The notes below the pieces were generated by a model. The model did no database searches. It was not told the DNA's origin and saw nothing but the letters and a program-made list of their open reading frames with translations. The translations under genes and the position numbers were made by a program. From Roseibium aggregatum IAM 12614 (GTDB lineage: Bacteria > Pseudomonadota > Alphaproteobacteria > Rhizobiales > Stappiaceae), in the NCBI RefSeq assembly GCF_000168975.1, contig NZ_AAUW01000006.1:186001-250000 (forward strand): a DNA stretch of 64,000 nucleotides. The letters are read 5' to 3'. The first letter of the stretch is position 1, and every line of letters begins with the position of its first letter. Below, piece after piece: positions 25,572 to 34,786 of this stretch.

Positions 25572-26960
25572 GTGCGCGAAAGCCTAGTCCGCAAGAGCGA
25601 TGTTACCAGCTCCACGCCCATCCACGCCGTTACCGAGGCAAGCCTGCCGCAGGTTCTGGACGGGCTTGGTGCGCCGGCTGCAAACTGGTGCAAGGTCAAT
25701 GATTTCGCGGGAAAGCCCGCAACGTCTCTGCTCGTTCCCGGAGAGGGCGGTACGGCGGTGCTGTTCGGCGTTGAGGACGACGGCCTGCCGCATCCGCTGG
25801 CACTTGGCGGCCTTGTCGCGGGACTGCCGGAAGGGGACTACCATCTTGCCGAAGGATTTCCGGATCCCGAACAGGCAGCACTCGGCTTTGCGCTTTCCAC
25901 CTATTCCTTCACCCGTTACCTGAAAAGCGAAGGCAAGACCCGTCGTCTGGCTGTTGACGACAGTGTCGATCTCGAGCGTCTCGGAACGATTCTCGACGGC
26001 GTGAAGCTGGCGCGTGATCTCATCAACACGCCCGCGAACGATCTTGGACCGGGTGAACTGTCCCAGGCCGTTGTTGCGCTGTTCAAGCAACATGGCGGCA
26101 CCGGGCGGATCGTTATCGGGGAAGATCTCCTGGAAGAGAATTTTCCGATGGTGCATGCGGTCGGCAGGGCCAGCAGCCGGGCGCCGCGCCTGGCGGATTT
26201 CACCTGGGGTGACGAAACGGCGCCCAAGGTCACGCTGGTGGGCAAGGGGGTCATCTTCGACACCGGCGGTCTGAACCTGAAGCCGGGATCCTCAATGGCG
26301 CTGATGAAGAAGGACATGGGCGGAGCCGCAAATGTGCTCGGACTTGCGTCCATGATCATGGCAGCAAAGCTTCCGGTGCGCCTGCGGGTCATCGTGCCCT
26401 GTGTCGAAAACGCCGTTGCCGGCAACGCCTTCCGTCCGGGCGATATCCTGCCGAGCCGCAAGGGGCTGACCGTCGAAATCGGCAACACCGATGCCGAAGG
26501 CCGGTTGATCCTGGCCGATGCGCTGGCGCTTGCCGACGAGGAAAGCCCGGAGATGCTGATCGACATGGCAACGCTGACGGGCGCCGCGCGCGTCGCGCTT
26601 GGGCCGGATCTGCCGCCTTATTACACGCATGACGACGAACTTTCCGAGGATATCGCGGTGATGGCCGAGGCCACTGCCGACCCGCTGTGGCGCATGCCGC
26701 TCTGGCAGCCCTATCTGAAATATCTCGACAGCAAGGTGGCCGACATCAATCACATCAACACGTCAGGTGCCGGTTTTGCGGGCTCCATCACGGCAGCCCT
26801 GTTCCTGTCCCGCTTCGTCGAGAACGCCGGCAGTTGGGTTCACTTCGATATTTTCGGCTGGACCCCGATGGAAAAGCCCGGAAAACCGATGGGCGGCGAA
26901 GCCCAGGGCATTCGTGGTCTGTTCGATGTGATCTCCGAGCGTTTTCCAAGCGCACAATAA
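25572..26960 (+). CDS. M17 leucyl aminopeptidase family protein
   Basis: This 462-residue metallo-aminopeptidase removes N-terminal residues from short peptides. The two-metal active site is visible: KGVIFDTGGLNLKPG (Lys and Asp ligands), the KKDMGGAANVLG loop, and NTDAEGRL with its Asp/Glu ligands and catalytic Arg. The GTG at 25572 is chosen because GGAGG stands six bases before it at 25561-25565. The TTG at 25536 is in frame but lacks such a site. A MarR-type gene and an SH3-NlpC/P60 peptidase gene follow on the same strand, which hints at turnover of murein-derived peptides. Confidence 0.92.
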   Translation: MRESLVRKSDVTSSTPIHAVTEASLPQVLDGLGAPAANWCKVNDFAGKPATSLLVPGEGGTAVLFGVEDDGLPHPLALGGLVAGLPEGDYHLAEGFPDPEQAALGFALSTYSFTRYLKSEGKTRRLAVDDSVDLERLGTILDGVKLARDLINTPANDLGPGELSQAVVALFKQHGGTGRIVIGEDLLEENFPMVHAVGRASSRAPRLADFTWGDETAPKVTLVGKGVIFDTGGLNLKPGSSMALMKKDMGGAANVLGLASMIMAAKLPVRLRVIVPCVENAVAGNAFRPGDILPSRKGLTVEIGNTDAEGRLILADALALADEESPEMLIDMATLTGAARVALGPDLPPYYTHDDELSEDIAVMAEATADPLWRMPLWQPYLKYLDSKVADINHINTSGAGFAGSITAALFLSRFVENAGSWVHFDIFGWTPMEKPGKPMGGEAQGIRGLFDVISERFPSAQ

Positions 26961-27032
26961 CGGCTCCGAAACGTTTTCGTGCTTCGATGGTCATGGAGAT
27001 GGATGGGGGAAAAGGATGGGACCCTGTAACTC

Positions 27033-27383
27033 ATGGCCGTCGAACTGCGCGCTTCTCAGGCGCTGAAACTGATGCACGAGGTCAATCTGGCGCTTGTTCG
27101 CGACAGCGAGCAGGATCTTTCCGCACGCCAATTGACGATCCTGATGACGGTTTATCTGGAGCCGCCGCCCCACACGGTGCGCGGTTTGGCAGCCAAGTTG
27201 AACGTCACCAAACCCGCTATCACCCGGGCGCTTGACACTCTGGGTGGTATGCGGCTTTTGTCGCGCAAGCGCGATGAAGCCGACAAACGCAATGTGATTA
27301 TCACCCGCACGGTGGAAGGCGCACTTTATCTGGAGCAGCTCGGCGATCTGGTGGTTGAAAAGGCCAGGGAACTGCCGCGCTGA
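27033..27383 (+). CDS. MarR-family transcriptional regulator
   Basis: This 116-residue winged-helix protein is close to the lower size limit for MarR. The DNA-binding part reads TVRGLAAKLNVTKPAITRALDTL and the wing is SRKRDEADKRNVIITRT. The terminal dimerisation helices are short. It lies between the M17 aminopeptidase gene and the NlpC/P60 peptidase gene in the same direction, 26 bases before the latter, and could control it. The ligand is unknown. Confidence 0.85.
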   Translation: MAVELRASQALKLMHEVNLALVRDSEQDLSARQLTILMTVYLEPPPHTVRGLAAKLNVTKPAITRALDTLGGMRLLSRKRDEADKRNVIITRTVEGALYLEQLGDLVVEKARELPR

Positions 27384-27409
27384 CAGCCCACCCCAGTTCG
27401 GGATCGACC

Positions 27410-28282
27410 ATGACCGAGACTTTCGACCGCCGCCGCCACCCGGTTCGTGCAGACCTTGCCGCCATCGACTATGAAGGCCGGGCAATCGCCAGCCGGTTTG
27501 CCGAAGGCGAAGTGTTTCAGGTCGTTGCCGATCAGTTGCCGATCCGGCCCGAACCGCGCCCGGACAGGCCAATCGACACCGAAGCCCTCAACGGCGAGTG
27601 GGTGACGGTCTATGAACAGACACCGGAAGGCTGGGCCTGGGGGCAGCTCGACACGGATGGATATGTCGGCTGGTTTTCCTCCGATGGTCTTGGTCCGGTC
27701 AAACCGGCGACACACAGGGTGCGGGCACTGCGCACGTATCGCTACCCGGTTGCCGACCTGAAGTTTCCACCGCTGGGGCTCCTGTCCATCGGCTCTCTTG
27801 TCACGGTGACGGGGGAAACGGAAACGCGGGGGCTCAGCTATGCGCTTTTGAGCGACGGTTCGGCGGTCGTCGCAAAACATCTGGTGCCCGTGGACACGAT
27901 CAAAGACGACTGGGTGGCTGTCGCGGAAGAGTTTGTCGGCACGCCCTACCGCTGGGGCGGACGCTCCAGCCTTGGCCTTGATTGTTCAGCGCTGGTGCAG
28001 CTTGCCGCCCAGGCAGGCGGGCACGACCTGCCGCGCGACAGCGACATGCAGGAAGCGGAAGCCGGTGAGGCCATTCCGCATGACGATCCGGCGGCACTGA
28101 AGCGCGGAGATCTGCTGTTCTGGAAAGGGCATGTCGGCATCATCACTGGCGACAACCGCCTGCTTCACGCCAATGGCCATACGATGACCGTCGCTTACGA
28201 GCCTCTGGACAAGGCGATCGACCGCATCGCGGCAACTGAATGGGGTGCGATCACTGGGGCCCGGCGCCTGCCGGTTCTTTAA
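27410..28282 (+). CDS. SH3 / NlpC-P60 cell-wall peptidase
   Basis: This 290-residue protein has two SH3-like segments in the N-terminal two-thirds (EGEVFQVVADQ; GWAWGQLDTDGYVGWF) and a C-terminal NlpC/P60 cysteine peptidase. The catalytic Cys192 is in DCSALVQ and His241 in GHVGI. No signal peptide is visible, so it probably acts in the cytoplasm. The arrangement resembles dipeptidyl-peptidase VI/YkfC-type enzymes that cut gamma-D-Glu-diaminopimelate bonds during murein peptide recycling. The adjacent M17 aminopeptidase fits such a role. Exact substrate specificity is not readable. Confidence 0.9.
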   Translation: MTETFDRRRHPVRADLAAIDYEGRAIASRFAEGEVFQVVADQLPIRPEPRPDRPIDTEALNGEWVTVYEQTPEGWAWGQLDTDGYVGWFSSDGLGPVKPATHRVRALRTYRYPVADLKFPPLGLLSIGSLVTVTGETETRGLSYALLSDGSAVVAKHLVPVDTIKDDWVAVAEEFVGTPYRWGGRSSLGLDCSALVQLAAQAGGHDLPRDSDMQEAEAGEAIPHDDPAALKRGDLLFWKGHVGIITGDNRLLHANGHTMTVAYEPLDKAIDRIAATEWGAITGARRLPVL

Positions 28283-28302
28283 GCGGACTGAAAGCGGCGT
28301 TA

Positions 28303-28330
28303 CTCCGGGCTTCGCAATACCTGCCCGGAG
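28303..28330. terminator. Hairpin between convergent genes
   Basis: CTCCGGGC (28303-28310) pairs with GCCCGGAG (28323-28330) in the gap between the NlpC/P60 gene and the minus-strand secreted-protein gene. There is no T tract. Confidence 0.35.
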
Positions 28331-28391
28331 CCTGCCAGCCTGAAGTCATGCCATTGTGGGGTGTTTGTCGCTGGCTTCCTTGGCTGTTTTA

Positions 28392-28958
28392 TCAGCCCGG
28401 GAATGTCTGCACGCCGATGGACTCAAGCGCGCCGGACGTCGGATTTTTCACCAGGCAAAGCTGGCTTTCGGTGCCCTGGATGAAGCAGACCATGGGGCGG
28501 TCTTCCTGGCGGGCCCGTTCATAGATCTCCCGTGTCACGCCTTCTTCGGCGTAAAAGGGAAACTCTCCTGCCTGCGGACCTTCAGCGCCTTCCGGCCAAA
28601 CCGGCAGTTTGGCGGAGGTGGCGACATCGGTGTAGCCGCTGACCCAGTCCAGCAAGGCTGCCTGCATGTCGCTCAGGGTTTCGACGCCGTAAAAACCGAA
28701 GAGGTCGTTCTGATCGAAGCTGGCCTGATATTCAATGCCGCCGGACTGATTGAAGACTGCAATGGAGATTTCCGCGGACCCGCATGCGCCCTGTGCATCG
28801 GCTTCAACCGAATAGGTGTCCAGCCAGACAGTTTCGACCGATTGGCTGCACTCTTCCGCTGCCGCCTTCTGGCTCAGCGGGAGTGCAAGTGCCCCAAGCG
28901 CCAGGCCGGTAAGAGCGATGTTAAGTGTCTTTGAAAAAAGAGAATTCCGGAACGACAT
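28392..28958 (-). CDS. Secreted hypothetical protein
   Basis: I do not recognise this 188-residue protein. It has a good Sec signal peptide (ALTGLALGALALPLSQKAAA, cut near residue 36) and a mature domain with four Cys (in EECSQS, GACGSAEIS, VCFIQG and QLCLVK), which could form two disulphides in the periplasm. The rest is acidic, with few charges clustered and no repeats. The ATG at 28958 is preceded by GGAGGCAGGT, which fixes the start. It converges on the NlpC/P60 gene and is upstream of the rmuC stop in the same direction. The translation initiation site and codon pattern argue that it is a real gene. Confidence 0.75.
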   Translation of the reverse strand: MSFRNSLFSKTLNIALTGLALGALALPLSQKAAAEECSQSVETVWLDTYSVEADAQGACGSAEISIAVFNQSGGIEYQASFDQNDLFGFYGVETLSDMQAALLDWVSGYTDVATSAKLPVWPEGAEGPQAGEFPFYAEEGVTREIYERARQEDRPMVCFIQGTESQLCLVKNPTSGALESIGVQTFPG

Positions 28959-29036
28959 ACCTGCCTCCAAATCGACTCGGATCGAGCCGGCGGGACTGTA
29001 GACCCGGCTTGAAACAGCAGCAACAGAATTGCTGCG

Positions 29037-30224
29037 TCACCCTTCAGGCGTCAGCGCCAGCTTGGGTTCCGCGCTGGTATCTTCCTTTACGGCGCTTTCC
29101 AGTTCACCCAGTTCCAGATCCTCGATGCGGCGGCTGCGCTTGGAGATCTTGTCGGAGGAAATCAGGATCTGGTCGATATCCTTGTTCGCCTGCGCGAAAT
29201 GGGCCTGAAGCTTGCCGACGCGGTCGTTCAACCGGCTGACATCGGCAATCAGGTGGCCGACTTCGGCCTGGATCAGATGGGCCTGCTCGCGCATCTTGGC
29301 ATCGCGTAGCACCGACTGGATCACCTGGATCGACAGCATCAGCAGCGACGGTGAGACGATCACCACCCGCGCGCGGTGCGCTTTCTGGATGAGATCCTCG
29401 AAGCTCTCGTTGAGCTCGGCAAAGACGCTTTCAGACGGCACGAACAGGAAAGCGGTATCCTGGGTTTCGCCCGGCAACAGATATTTCTCGGCGACATCCT
29501 GAATGTGTTTCGTGAAGTCGCGGCGGAACTGGGCCTGCGCATATTTCAGCTGGTCGTCCGTTTCCGCTTCGCGCAGCAGGTTGAAGGCTTCCAGCGGAAA
29601 TTTGGCGTCGATGGCCAGCGATGGGGCGCCGTTCGGCATGTGGATCAGGCAGTCCGGACGGCTGTTGTTGGAGAGCGTTGCCTGGAAGGAATAGGTGCTG
29701 GGGGCCATCTGGTCCTGGACAATCGCCTCCATCCGCCCTTGCCCGAAGGCTCCCCGGGTCTGCTTGTTGGACAGGATCGCCTGCAACTGGCCGACCTGGC
29801 CGGAAAGATCGGTAATCGTGCGCTGCGCCCGGTCGATCACCGCCAGCCGCTCGTGCAGATGCCTGAGGCCGTCCTGGGTGCGCTTGCTGGTATCGGCCAT
29901 CGAAAGGTTCAGCTTGTGGCCCATGCCGTCCAGCCGCTCGTTGACGGCCCGCATCATGTCGGACTGCCGCGAGCCGAACACTTCCGCCATCGTCTGCATG
30001 CGGCCGGTCATTTCCCCCTGAGACTTAAGAAGCTGGGAGAGATGGCTTTCCAGCTCGTGTATGCGTTCGCCCGCCACCGCATCCGACTCGGCGCGCAGGC
30101 GGATCTCCCGCATGATCTTCAGCACCAGCCAGACAATCAGGGCCAGAAGAAACAGGCCACCGGCAATGGCAGCCTCCAGGACCGTCACCGGACGGCCACT
30201 CAACTCGAACAGGATCTCATTCAT
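29037..30224 (-). CDS. rmuC: DNA recombination protein RmuC
   Basis: This 395-residue RmuC-family protein is linked to limiting DNA inversions and rearrangements. It has an N-terminal membrane helix (AAIAGGLFLLALIVWLVLKI, about residues 18-37), a coiled coil (residues 40-150, rich in Glu/Leu/Arg) and an RmuC nuclease-like core: DCLIHMPNGAPSLAIDAKFPLEAF, then TAFLFVPSESVFAELNE and VVIVSPSLLMLSIQVIQ. The ATG at 30224 gives the normal N-terminus; the longer frame to 30260 is less likely. It is divergent from def, and no other recombination gene is nearby. Confidence 0.93.
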   Translation of the reverse strand: MNEILFELSGRPVTVLEAAIAGGLFLLALIVWLVLKIMREIRLRAESDAVAGERIHELESHLSQLLKSQGEMTGRMQTMAEVFGSRQSDMMRAVNERLDGMGHKLNLSMADTSKRTQDGLRHLHERLAVIDRAQRTITDLSGQVGQLQAILSNKQTRGAFGQGRMEAIVQDQMAPSTYSFQATLSNNSRPDCLIHMPNGAPSLAIDAKFPLEAFNLLREAETDDQLKYAQAQFRRDFTKHIQDVAEKYLLPGETQDTAFLFVPSESVFAELNESFEDLIQKAHRARVVIVSPSLLMLSIQVIQSVLRDAKMREQAHLIQAEVGHLIADVSRLNDRVGKLQAHFAQANKDIDQILISSDKISKRSRRIEDLELGELESAVKEDTSAEPKLALTPEG

Positions 30225-30384
30225 GAAACAAACATAGAACGATTCGGGGCGAAGGCCCATCCGCGCGGCTGCAGAGGGCTGTGGTCTATTGCAAGTGATC
30301 GGTCTGGTCGAAAGCGTTGAAAACGGGAGGTCCCCGCGCTATTTCCGCGTTGACCGCCGCGTCGCGATTTCTTATGTCAGGCAA

Positions 30385-30903
30385 ATGACAATACGCCCGA
30401 TCATCACCATTCCCGATCCGGTCCTGCGCGAGGTCTGTGCACCTGTCGCGACCGTCGACGACGACGTCCGCAAGCTGGCCGACGATATGCTGGAAACCAT
30501 GTACGATGCGCCCGGCATCGGTCTTGCCGCCAGCCAGATCGGGCTGTTGCAACGTATCTTTGTGCTTGATGTCGCCAAGGACGACGCTCCGAAGGAGCCG
30601 ATGGTGTTCATCAATCCGAAGATCGTCTGGTCGAGCGACGATCTGTCCGTCTATCAGGAAGGCTGCCTGTCGATCCCCGACTACTACGAGGAGGTCGAGC
30701 GGCCTGCCGAAGTTACGGTTCAGTTTCTCAACAGGGAAGGCGCCGAACAGGAGATCAAGGCCGACGGTCTTCTGGCAACCTGTATTCAACACGAGCTGGA
30801 CCATCTGAACGGCAAGCTGTTCATCGACTACCTGTCGAAACTGAAGCGCGACCGGGTGGTCAAGAAATTCACCAAGCAGGCGAAGATGGCCGGAAAACTC
30901 TGA
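30385..30903 (+). CDS. def: Peptide deformylase
   Basis: This 172-residue metallo-enzyme removes the formyl group from nascent proteins. All three motifs are intact: [10 protein letters not shown] from residue 44, EGCLSIP with the metal ligand Cys94, and QHELDHLNG with metal ligands His136 and His140 and catalytic Glu137. The ATG at 30385 starts the standard MTIRPI sequence; the open frame upstream to 30289 is not protein-like. It begins the def-fmt-(GNAT)-truA group, whose genes all serve translation, although 291 bp separate def from fmt. Confidence 0.97.
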   Translation: MTIRPIITIPDPVLREVCAPVATVDDDVRKLADDMLETMYDAPGIGLAASQIGLLQRIFVLDVAKDDAPKEPMVFINPKIVWSSDDLSVYQEGCLSIPDYYEEVERPAEVTVQFLNREGAEQEIKADGLLATCIQHELDHLNGKLFIDYLSKLKRDRVVKKFTKQAKMAGKL

Positions 30904-31194
30904 TCCGGCGCCGCCCGCCCGAGAGACGTGGCGGCGGCAAATATGAGGACCGCTCCGTTCCTGCAACACCTCGCGGTTCTCTTTGCTGTCACGAAGCTGG
31001 AAGCAAACAAGCAGGACGGGGCGTGGGGTGCCATGACTGTCCCCACTGGCCCACGGTCGGGTTCGAACTCGCAAAATCGGCCTTCAGGGGAGATGGCGCC
31101 AATTGGACGCGTGGCAAACAGCGCCCGCGCCCCTTGCAACACCCGGCGTGAAACGCAATAAGGGCGCAGTTCTTCAAAACGCCTCAGGAGCCTC

Positions 31195-32133
31195 ATGTCC
31201 TTACGTGTCATCTTCATGGGCACCCCGGATTTCTCGGTGCCGACCCTCATGGAAATCGTCGGCCAGGGCCACGATGTTGTCGCCTGCTATTCACAGCCTC
31301 CGCGTCCTGCGGGCCGGGGCATGGATCTGAAGAAATCGCCGGTTCATGAGGCTGCGGAATCCTTCGGCATCCCGGTGTTCACACCGCAGAGCCTGAAAGG
31401 GGCGGAAGAACAGGAAGCCTTTTCGGCTCTCGATGCAGATGTCGCTGTGGTGGTTGCCTACGGCCTTCTTTTGCCGAAACCCATCCTGGACGCGCCGAAA
31501 TACGGCTGTCTCAACCTTCATGCCTCAATGCTGCCGCGCTGGCGGGGTGCGGCGCCGATCAACCGGGCGATCATGGCTGGGGATACGGAAACCGCTGTTC
31601 AGGTAATGCGCATGGAAGAAGGGCTCGACACCGGCCCTGTGTGCATGTCGGAAACCGTTGCCATCGGCGAGAACATGACCGCCGGGGACCTTCACGACAA
31701 GCTGTCTTCGCTTGGTGGTGATCTGATGGTCCGGGCGCTGGCTGCCTTGTCGCGCGGCGCGCTCGGCGATCAGGCCCAGGCCGCGGAAGGCGTCAGCTAC
31801 GCGGCCAAGCTCTCCAAGCAGGAAACACGGATCGACTGGTCGAAACCGGCTGCCGAGGTTCACAACCACATTCGCGGCCTGTCGCCTTTCCCGGGCGCCT
31901 GGTGCGAAATGCCGCTCGGCGGCAAGGCGGAGCGGGTCAAGGTCTTGCGCAGCACGCTTGGCGAAGCGTCCGGCACGCCGGGGTCCATCCAGACCGGGGC
32001 AGATGTGCCGGTGGTGTGTTGCGGAACAGGCGCGGTGCGTCTGGAGCAGGTTCAGCGAGCCGGCAAGAAGCCGATGAGCGGTGCGGAATTCCTGCGCGGC
32101 GCATCGCTTTCTGACGGCACGGTTCTGGACTAA
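31195..32133 (+). CDS. fmt: Methionyl-tRNA formyltransferase
   Basis: This 312-residue enzyme formylates initiator Met-tRNA using 10-formyl-THF. The N-terminal Rossmann domain begins [16 protein letters not shown]. The catalytic motif is [16 protein letters not shown] with its Asn/His, and the later GLDTGPV segment contains the Asp. The C-terminal OB domain ([16 protein letters not shown]) binds tRNA. It works against Def, encoded upstream. The ATG at 31195 follows AGGAGC. A GNAT gene starts 22 bases after its stop. Confidence 0.97.
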   Translation: MSLRVIFMGTPDFSVPTLMEIVGQGHDVVACYSQPPRPAGRGMDLKKSPVHEAAESFGIPVFTPQSLKGAEEQEAFSALDADVAVVVAYGLLLPKPILDAPKYGCLNLHASMLPRWRGAAPINRAIMAGDTETAVQVMRMEEGLDTGPVCMSETVAIGENMTAGDLHDKLSSLGGDLMVRALAALSRGALGDQAQAAEGVSYAAKLSKQETRIDWSKPAAEVHNHIRGLSPFPGAWCEMPLGGKAERVKVLRSTLGEASGTPGSIQTGADVPVVCCGTGAVRLEQVQRAGKKPMSGAEFLRGASLSDGTVLD

Positions 32134-32155
32134 GCTGGCGTCTGAGGAGACCGAA

Positions 32156-32695
32156 ATGACCCAAGCCGCCGAAGCTGCCGGCCTTACCATCAGAAATGTG
32201 ACACCTGACGACGAAGCTGCCGTCAGGGAGCTGGTCATGTCCGCCTTTCCATCCGACATGGAGGCCCGGCTGGTGCACACGCTGCGCCATTGCGGCGCCC
32301 TTGTGCTGGAACAGGTCGCGGTCGATGCCGACGGCCGGATCGTCGGACATATTGCCTATAGCCGCGTAACACCGGCAGCCGTCGGGTCTGGGCAGGGCAT
32401 GCAGGTCGTCTGCCTGGCTCCGATATCCGTCTGGCCGGACCGCCAGAAGACGGGCATCGGCTCGGCCTTGATCAAGGCATCACTGGACTGTCTGAAGGAC
32501 CTCGGAGAGGACCTTGTTCTCGTGCTCGGCCCGCCGTCCTATTATCCGCGCTTCGGCTTCGATCCCGTGCTGGCGCGCAAGGTGCAGGGGCCTTATGCGG
32601 GCGACGCCTTCATGGCGTTGGCGCTGACGGAAGCCGGATCGCGCGACCTGCCCATCGAGGTGGCCTTCGCCACGCCCTTTGAAGAATTCGAGTAA
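32156..32695 (+). CDS. GNAT N-acetyltransferase, YhbS-like
   Basis: This 179-residue acetyl-CoA-dependent acyltransferase is of the YhbS type. The GNAT core shows VGHIAYSRV, the acetyl-CoA pyrophosphate loop in [19 protein letters not shown] (residues about 82-100) and [16 protein letters not shown]. The ATG at 32156 has GAGGAG nine bases upstream. Its stop overlaps the truA start in TAATG, so it is translated together with truA. Its acceptor is unknown; sitting between two tRNA-linked genes, a role on a translation component is possible but untested. Confidence 0.87.
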   Translation: MTQAAEAAGLTIRNVTPDDEAAVRELVMSAFPSDMEARLVHTLRHCGALVLEQVAVDADGRIVGHIAYSRVTPAAVGSGQGMQVVCLAPISVWPDRQKTGIGSALIKASLDCLKDLGEDLVLVLGPPSYYPRFGFDPVLARKVQGPYAGDAFMALALTEAGSRDLPIEVAFATPFEEFE

Positions 32696-33495
32696 TGCCC
32701 CGCTACAAACTGACGGTGGAATATGACGGCAGGCCGTTCAGCGGCTGGCAGCGCCAGGCGAACGCGCCATCCGTTCAGGCGGTAATCGAACGTGCCGCCA
32801 AGGCATTCTCCGGCGAGGAGGTGACCATCGGCGGCGCCGGTCGCACGGACACCGGCGTCCATGCCACCGGGCAGGTCTGCCATGTGGATCTTTCGAAGGA
32901 CTGGGACGCAAGAACGGTCATGGGTGCGCTGAATTTCCATTGCCAGCCAGACCCGGTGGTGATCCTCGATGCTGCGGAAATGCACGAGGGCTTCGACGCG
33001 CGATTTTCCGCGATTCGCCGCTCTTACCGATACCGCATTCACAATCGGCTGCCGCCGCTCACCCACCAGCTTGGCCTGGCCTGGCATGTGAAGGTGCATC
33101 TCGATGCGGATGCCATGCACGCGGCCGCGCAGGAGTTCGTCGGTCATCACGACTTCACCACCTTCCGTCACACGCGCTGCCAGGCAAAAAGCCCGGAAAA
33201 GACGCTGGAGGAATTCCGCGTCTATCGCGATGGCGAGTTCGTGATTGCCGAATGCGCTTCGCGCTCCTTCCTCCACAATCAGGTCCGTTCCATGGTCGGC
33301 TCGCTGCGCCTTGTCGGCGAAGGCAAATGGGGCCCGGGAGACATCACGAAGGCGCTTGCCGCTCGTGACCGGAACGCCTGTGGCCCGGTGGCGCCGGCCG
33401 ACGGTCTTTACCTCACCCGCGTCGACTACCGGACGGCAGAGGAAGATCTTGAGGCAAAGACGATTTGGCGCATGAAAAACAACCCTGAAGAGTGA
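32695..33495 (+). CDS. truA: tRNA pseudouridine synthase A
   Basis: This 266-residue enzyme isomerises uridines 38-40 in the anticodon arm of tRNAs. The catalytic Asp52 is in the motif [12 protein letters not shown]. Other family segments are the N-terminal [34 protein letters not shown] and [14 protein letters not shown]. Its ATG overlaps the GNAT gene's stop. The C-terminal tail (about 15 residues) is longer than in E. coli TruA. A MITE-like palindrome follows eight bases after the stop. Confidence 0.97.
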   Translation: MPRYKLTVEYDGRPFSGWQRQANAPSVQAVIERAAKAFSGEEVTIGGAGRTDTGVHATGQVCHVDLSKDWDARTVMGALNFHCQPDPVVILDAAEMHEGFDARFSAIRRSYRYRIHNRLPPLTHQLGLAWHVKVHLDADAMHAAAQEFVGHHDFTTFRHTRCQAKSPEKTLEEFRVYRDGEFVIAECASRSFLHNQVRSMVGSLRLVGEGKWGPGDITKALAARDRNACGPVAPADGLYLTRVDYRTAEEDLEAKTIWRMKNNPEE

Positions 33496-33500
33496 TAAGG

Positions 33501-33653
33501 CTAAGGTGTGGACTCATAAATGAAGATGAAATGGTTTCACCGCGTGTCGTCAGCCTGCTTGACCGGGCATAAAGCCCGCTCCGCGCACTCTTCCTGACGC
33601 GGGTTCGCCATTTCTCCTGCCATTTCGTCTTCATTTCTGAGCCCACACCCTAG
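33501..33653. mobile_element. Palindromic MITE-like element (non-coding)
   Basis: The 34-base arms, 33501-33534 (CTAAGGTGTGGACTCATAAA...) and 33620-33653 (reverse complement CTAGGGTGTGGGCTCAGAAA...), match at 30 positions. The 85-base centre holds a nested hairpin (CGGGCATAAAGCCCG). The ends read CTAA and CTAG, so a TA or CTAR target duplication of the IS5/IS630 kind is possible. No transposase is present. It lies between truA and the HlyD gene and may fold into one long hairpin. Confidence 0.6.
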
Positions 33654-33769
33654 AATGGCCGGTTCCGGCCGAGTGAACGCCTTCCTCCGTGAGCGATGGC
33701 CACAGCCCTGCGGTTCCAGGCGAACGGGGGAGCGGCAGTCGAGGTTCCCCAGTCCTGAAGCGAGTGAAA

Positions 33770-34786
33770 ATGTCGATCGGTTCCAGAAAACTTGCGATTG
33801 TGTTTGCCTGCCTTTCCGCGATTGCGTTTTCTGCGCCGCCAGCTTTTGCCGAAAACGCATTCGACCGGATCGTGCAGAAGCTGCGCGGGAACCTGGGCGA
33901 CGAGGACATTGCCAGTTCCAATGGCCGCATCGAGGCCCAGAACGTTGATGTTGCGGGAAAATATCCCGGCCGGCTGACGCAAGTGCTTGCACGCGAAGGC
34001 CAGACAGTTGAAGCGGGCGACGTGCTGGCAACGCTGGACGACAGGGACATTCAGGCAAAGCTTCTGGCCGCGAAAGCCTCGGTCTTGCAAGGCAAGGCTT
34101 CGAAACAGCAGGCGGAAGCTGCCGTCAGTCAGGCCGAAAGCGCCTTGTCGCTCGCGCGCTCCACCTACAAGCGCATCGAGGGGCTGAAGGCGAGTGGGCA
34201 TGTTTCCCAGGCCGAACTGGATGATGCCACCAACACGCTCAAGGCCGCTGAAGCATCGCTGGCTCAGGCGCGCGCTCAGGTCAGCAGCGGCGATGCGCTG
34301 ATTGCCGCGGCCGAGGCAAACGTTGAAGAGATCAAGGTTCAGCTCGACGATCTGACCATCCGCTCGCCCATCCGCGGGCGTGTCGAATACCGCCTCCACG
34401 AGCCGGGGGAGGTCATCGACGCCGGTACGCCGGTGGTGACGCTGCTGGATCTGACCGATGTCTACATGAACCTTTATTTGCCCGCAGATGTGGTGGGCGT
34501 GCTGTCGATCAACGACGAAGCCAGGATGGTGCTGGACCCTGTACCGCAATATGTCATTCCGGCACGCGTCACCTTCATAGAATCGCAGGCTCAGTTCACG
34601 CCCAAGAGCGTGGAGACGCATGAGGAGCGCTCGCAACTTGTCTTCCGGGTCAAGCTGACCGTGCCGCGTGATCTGCTGAGCCAGTTCGAGGACAGGGTGA
34701 AGGTGGGCATCCGCGGCGTCGGCTTCGTGCGCTCCGACCCTGCGGCTGTCTGGCCGGACGATCTGCAAGTCAAGCTGCCGCAGTGA
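33770..34786 (+). CDS. HlyD-family periplasmic adaptor subunit
   Basis: This 338-residue membrane-fusion protein begins with a signal sequence (LAIVFACLSAIAFSAPPAFA) and has a biotinyl-lipoyl half (VDVAGKYPGRLTQVLAREGQTVEAGDVLATLDD, given in two parts: residues 45-56 and 59-77), an alpha-hairpin of alternating Ala/Gln/Glu (about residues 90-180), and the second lipoyl half with IRSPIRGRVEYRL. It would bridge the inner-membrane ABC pump encoded next to an outer-membrane channel. Its stop overlaps the next gene's GTG start (GTGA), so the two are coupled. The resemblance is to YhiI of the YhiI-RbbA-YhhJ set. Confidence 0.9.
   Translation: MSIGSRKLAIVFACLSAIAFSAPPAFAENAFDRIVQKLRGNLGDEDIASSNGRIEAQNVDVAGKYPGRLTQVLAREGQTVEAGDVLATLDDRDIQAKLLAAKASVLQGKASKQQAEAAVSQAESALSLARSTYKRIEGLKASGHVSQAELDDATNTLKAAEASLAQARAQVSSGDALIAAAEANVEEIKVQLDDLTIRSPIRGRVEYRLHEPGEVIDAGTPVVTLLDLTDVYMNLYLPADVVGVLSINDEARMVLDPVPQYVIPARVTFIESQAQFTPKSVETHEERSQLVFRVKLTVPRDLLSQFEDRVKVGIRGVGFVRSDPAAVWPDDLQVKLPQ

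Noticed and set aside
31040..31080. GGTTCGAAC motif between def and fmt, like a tRNA T-loop.
   Set aside because: The flanking five-base stems do not pair on either strand, and no acceptor or anticodon arm can be drawn; it is a TTCGAA palindrome only.
30928..31161. A 77-codon frame between def and fmt.
   Set aside because: No ribosome binding site, no family likeness and a composition unlike the neighbouring genes.
33413..33646. A 77-codon minus-strand frame through the palindromic element after truA.
   Set aside because: It is formed by the inverted-repeat arms and the truA antisense; no transposase motifs are present.
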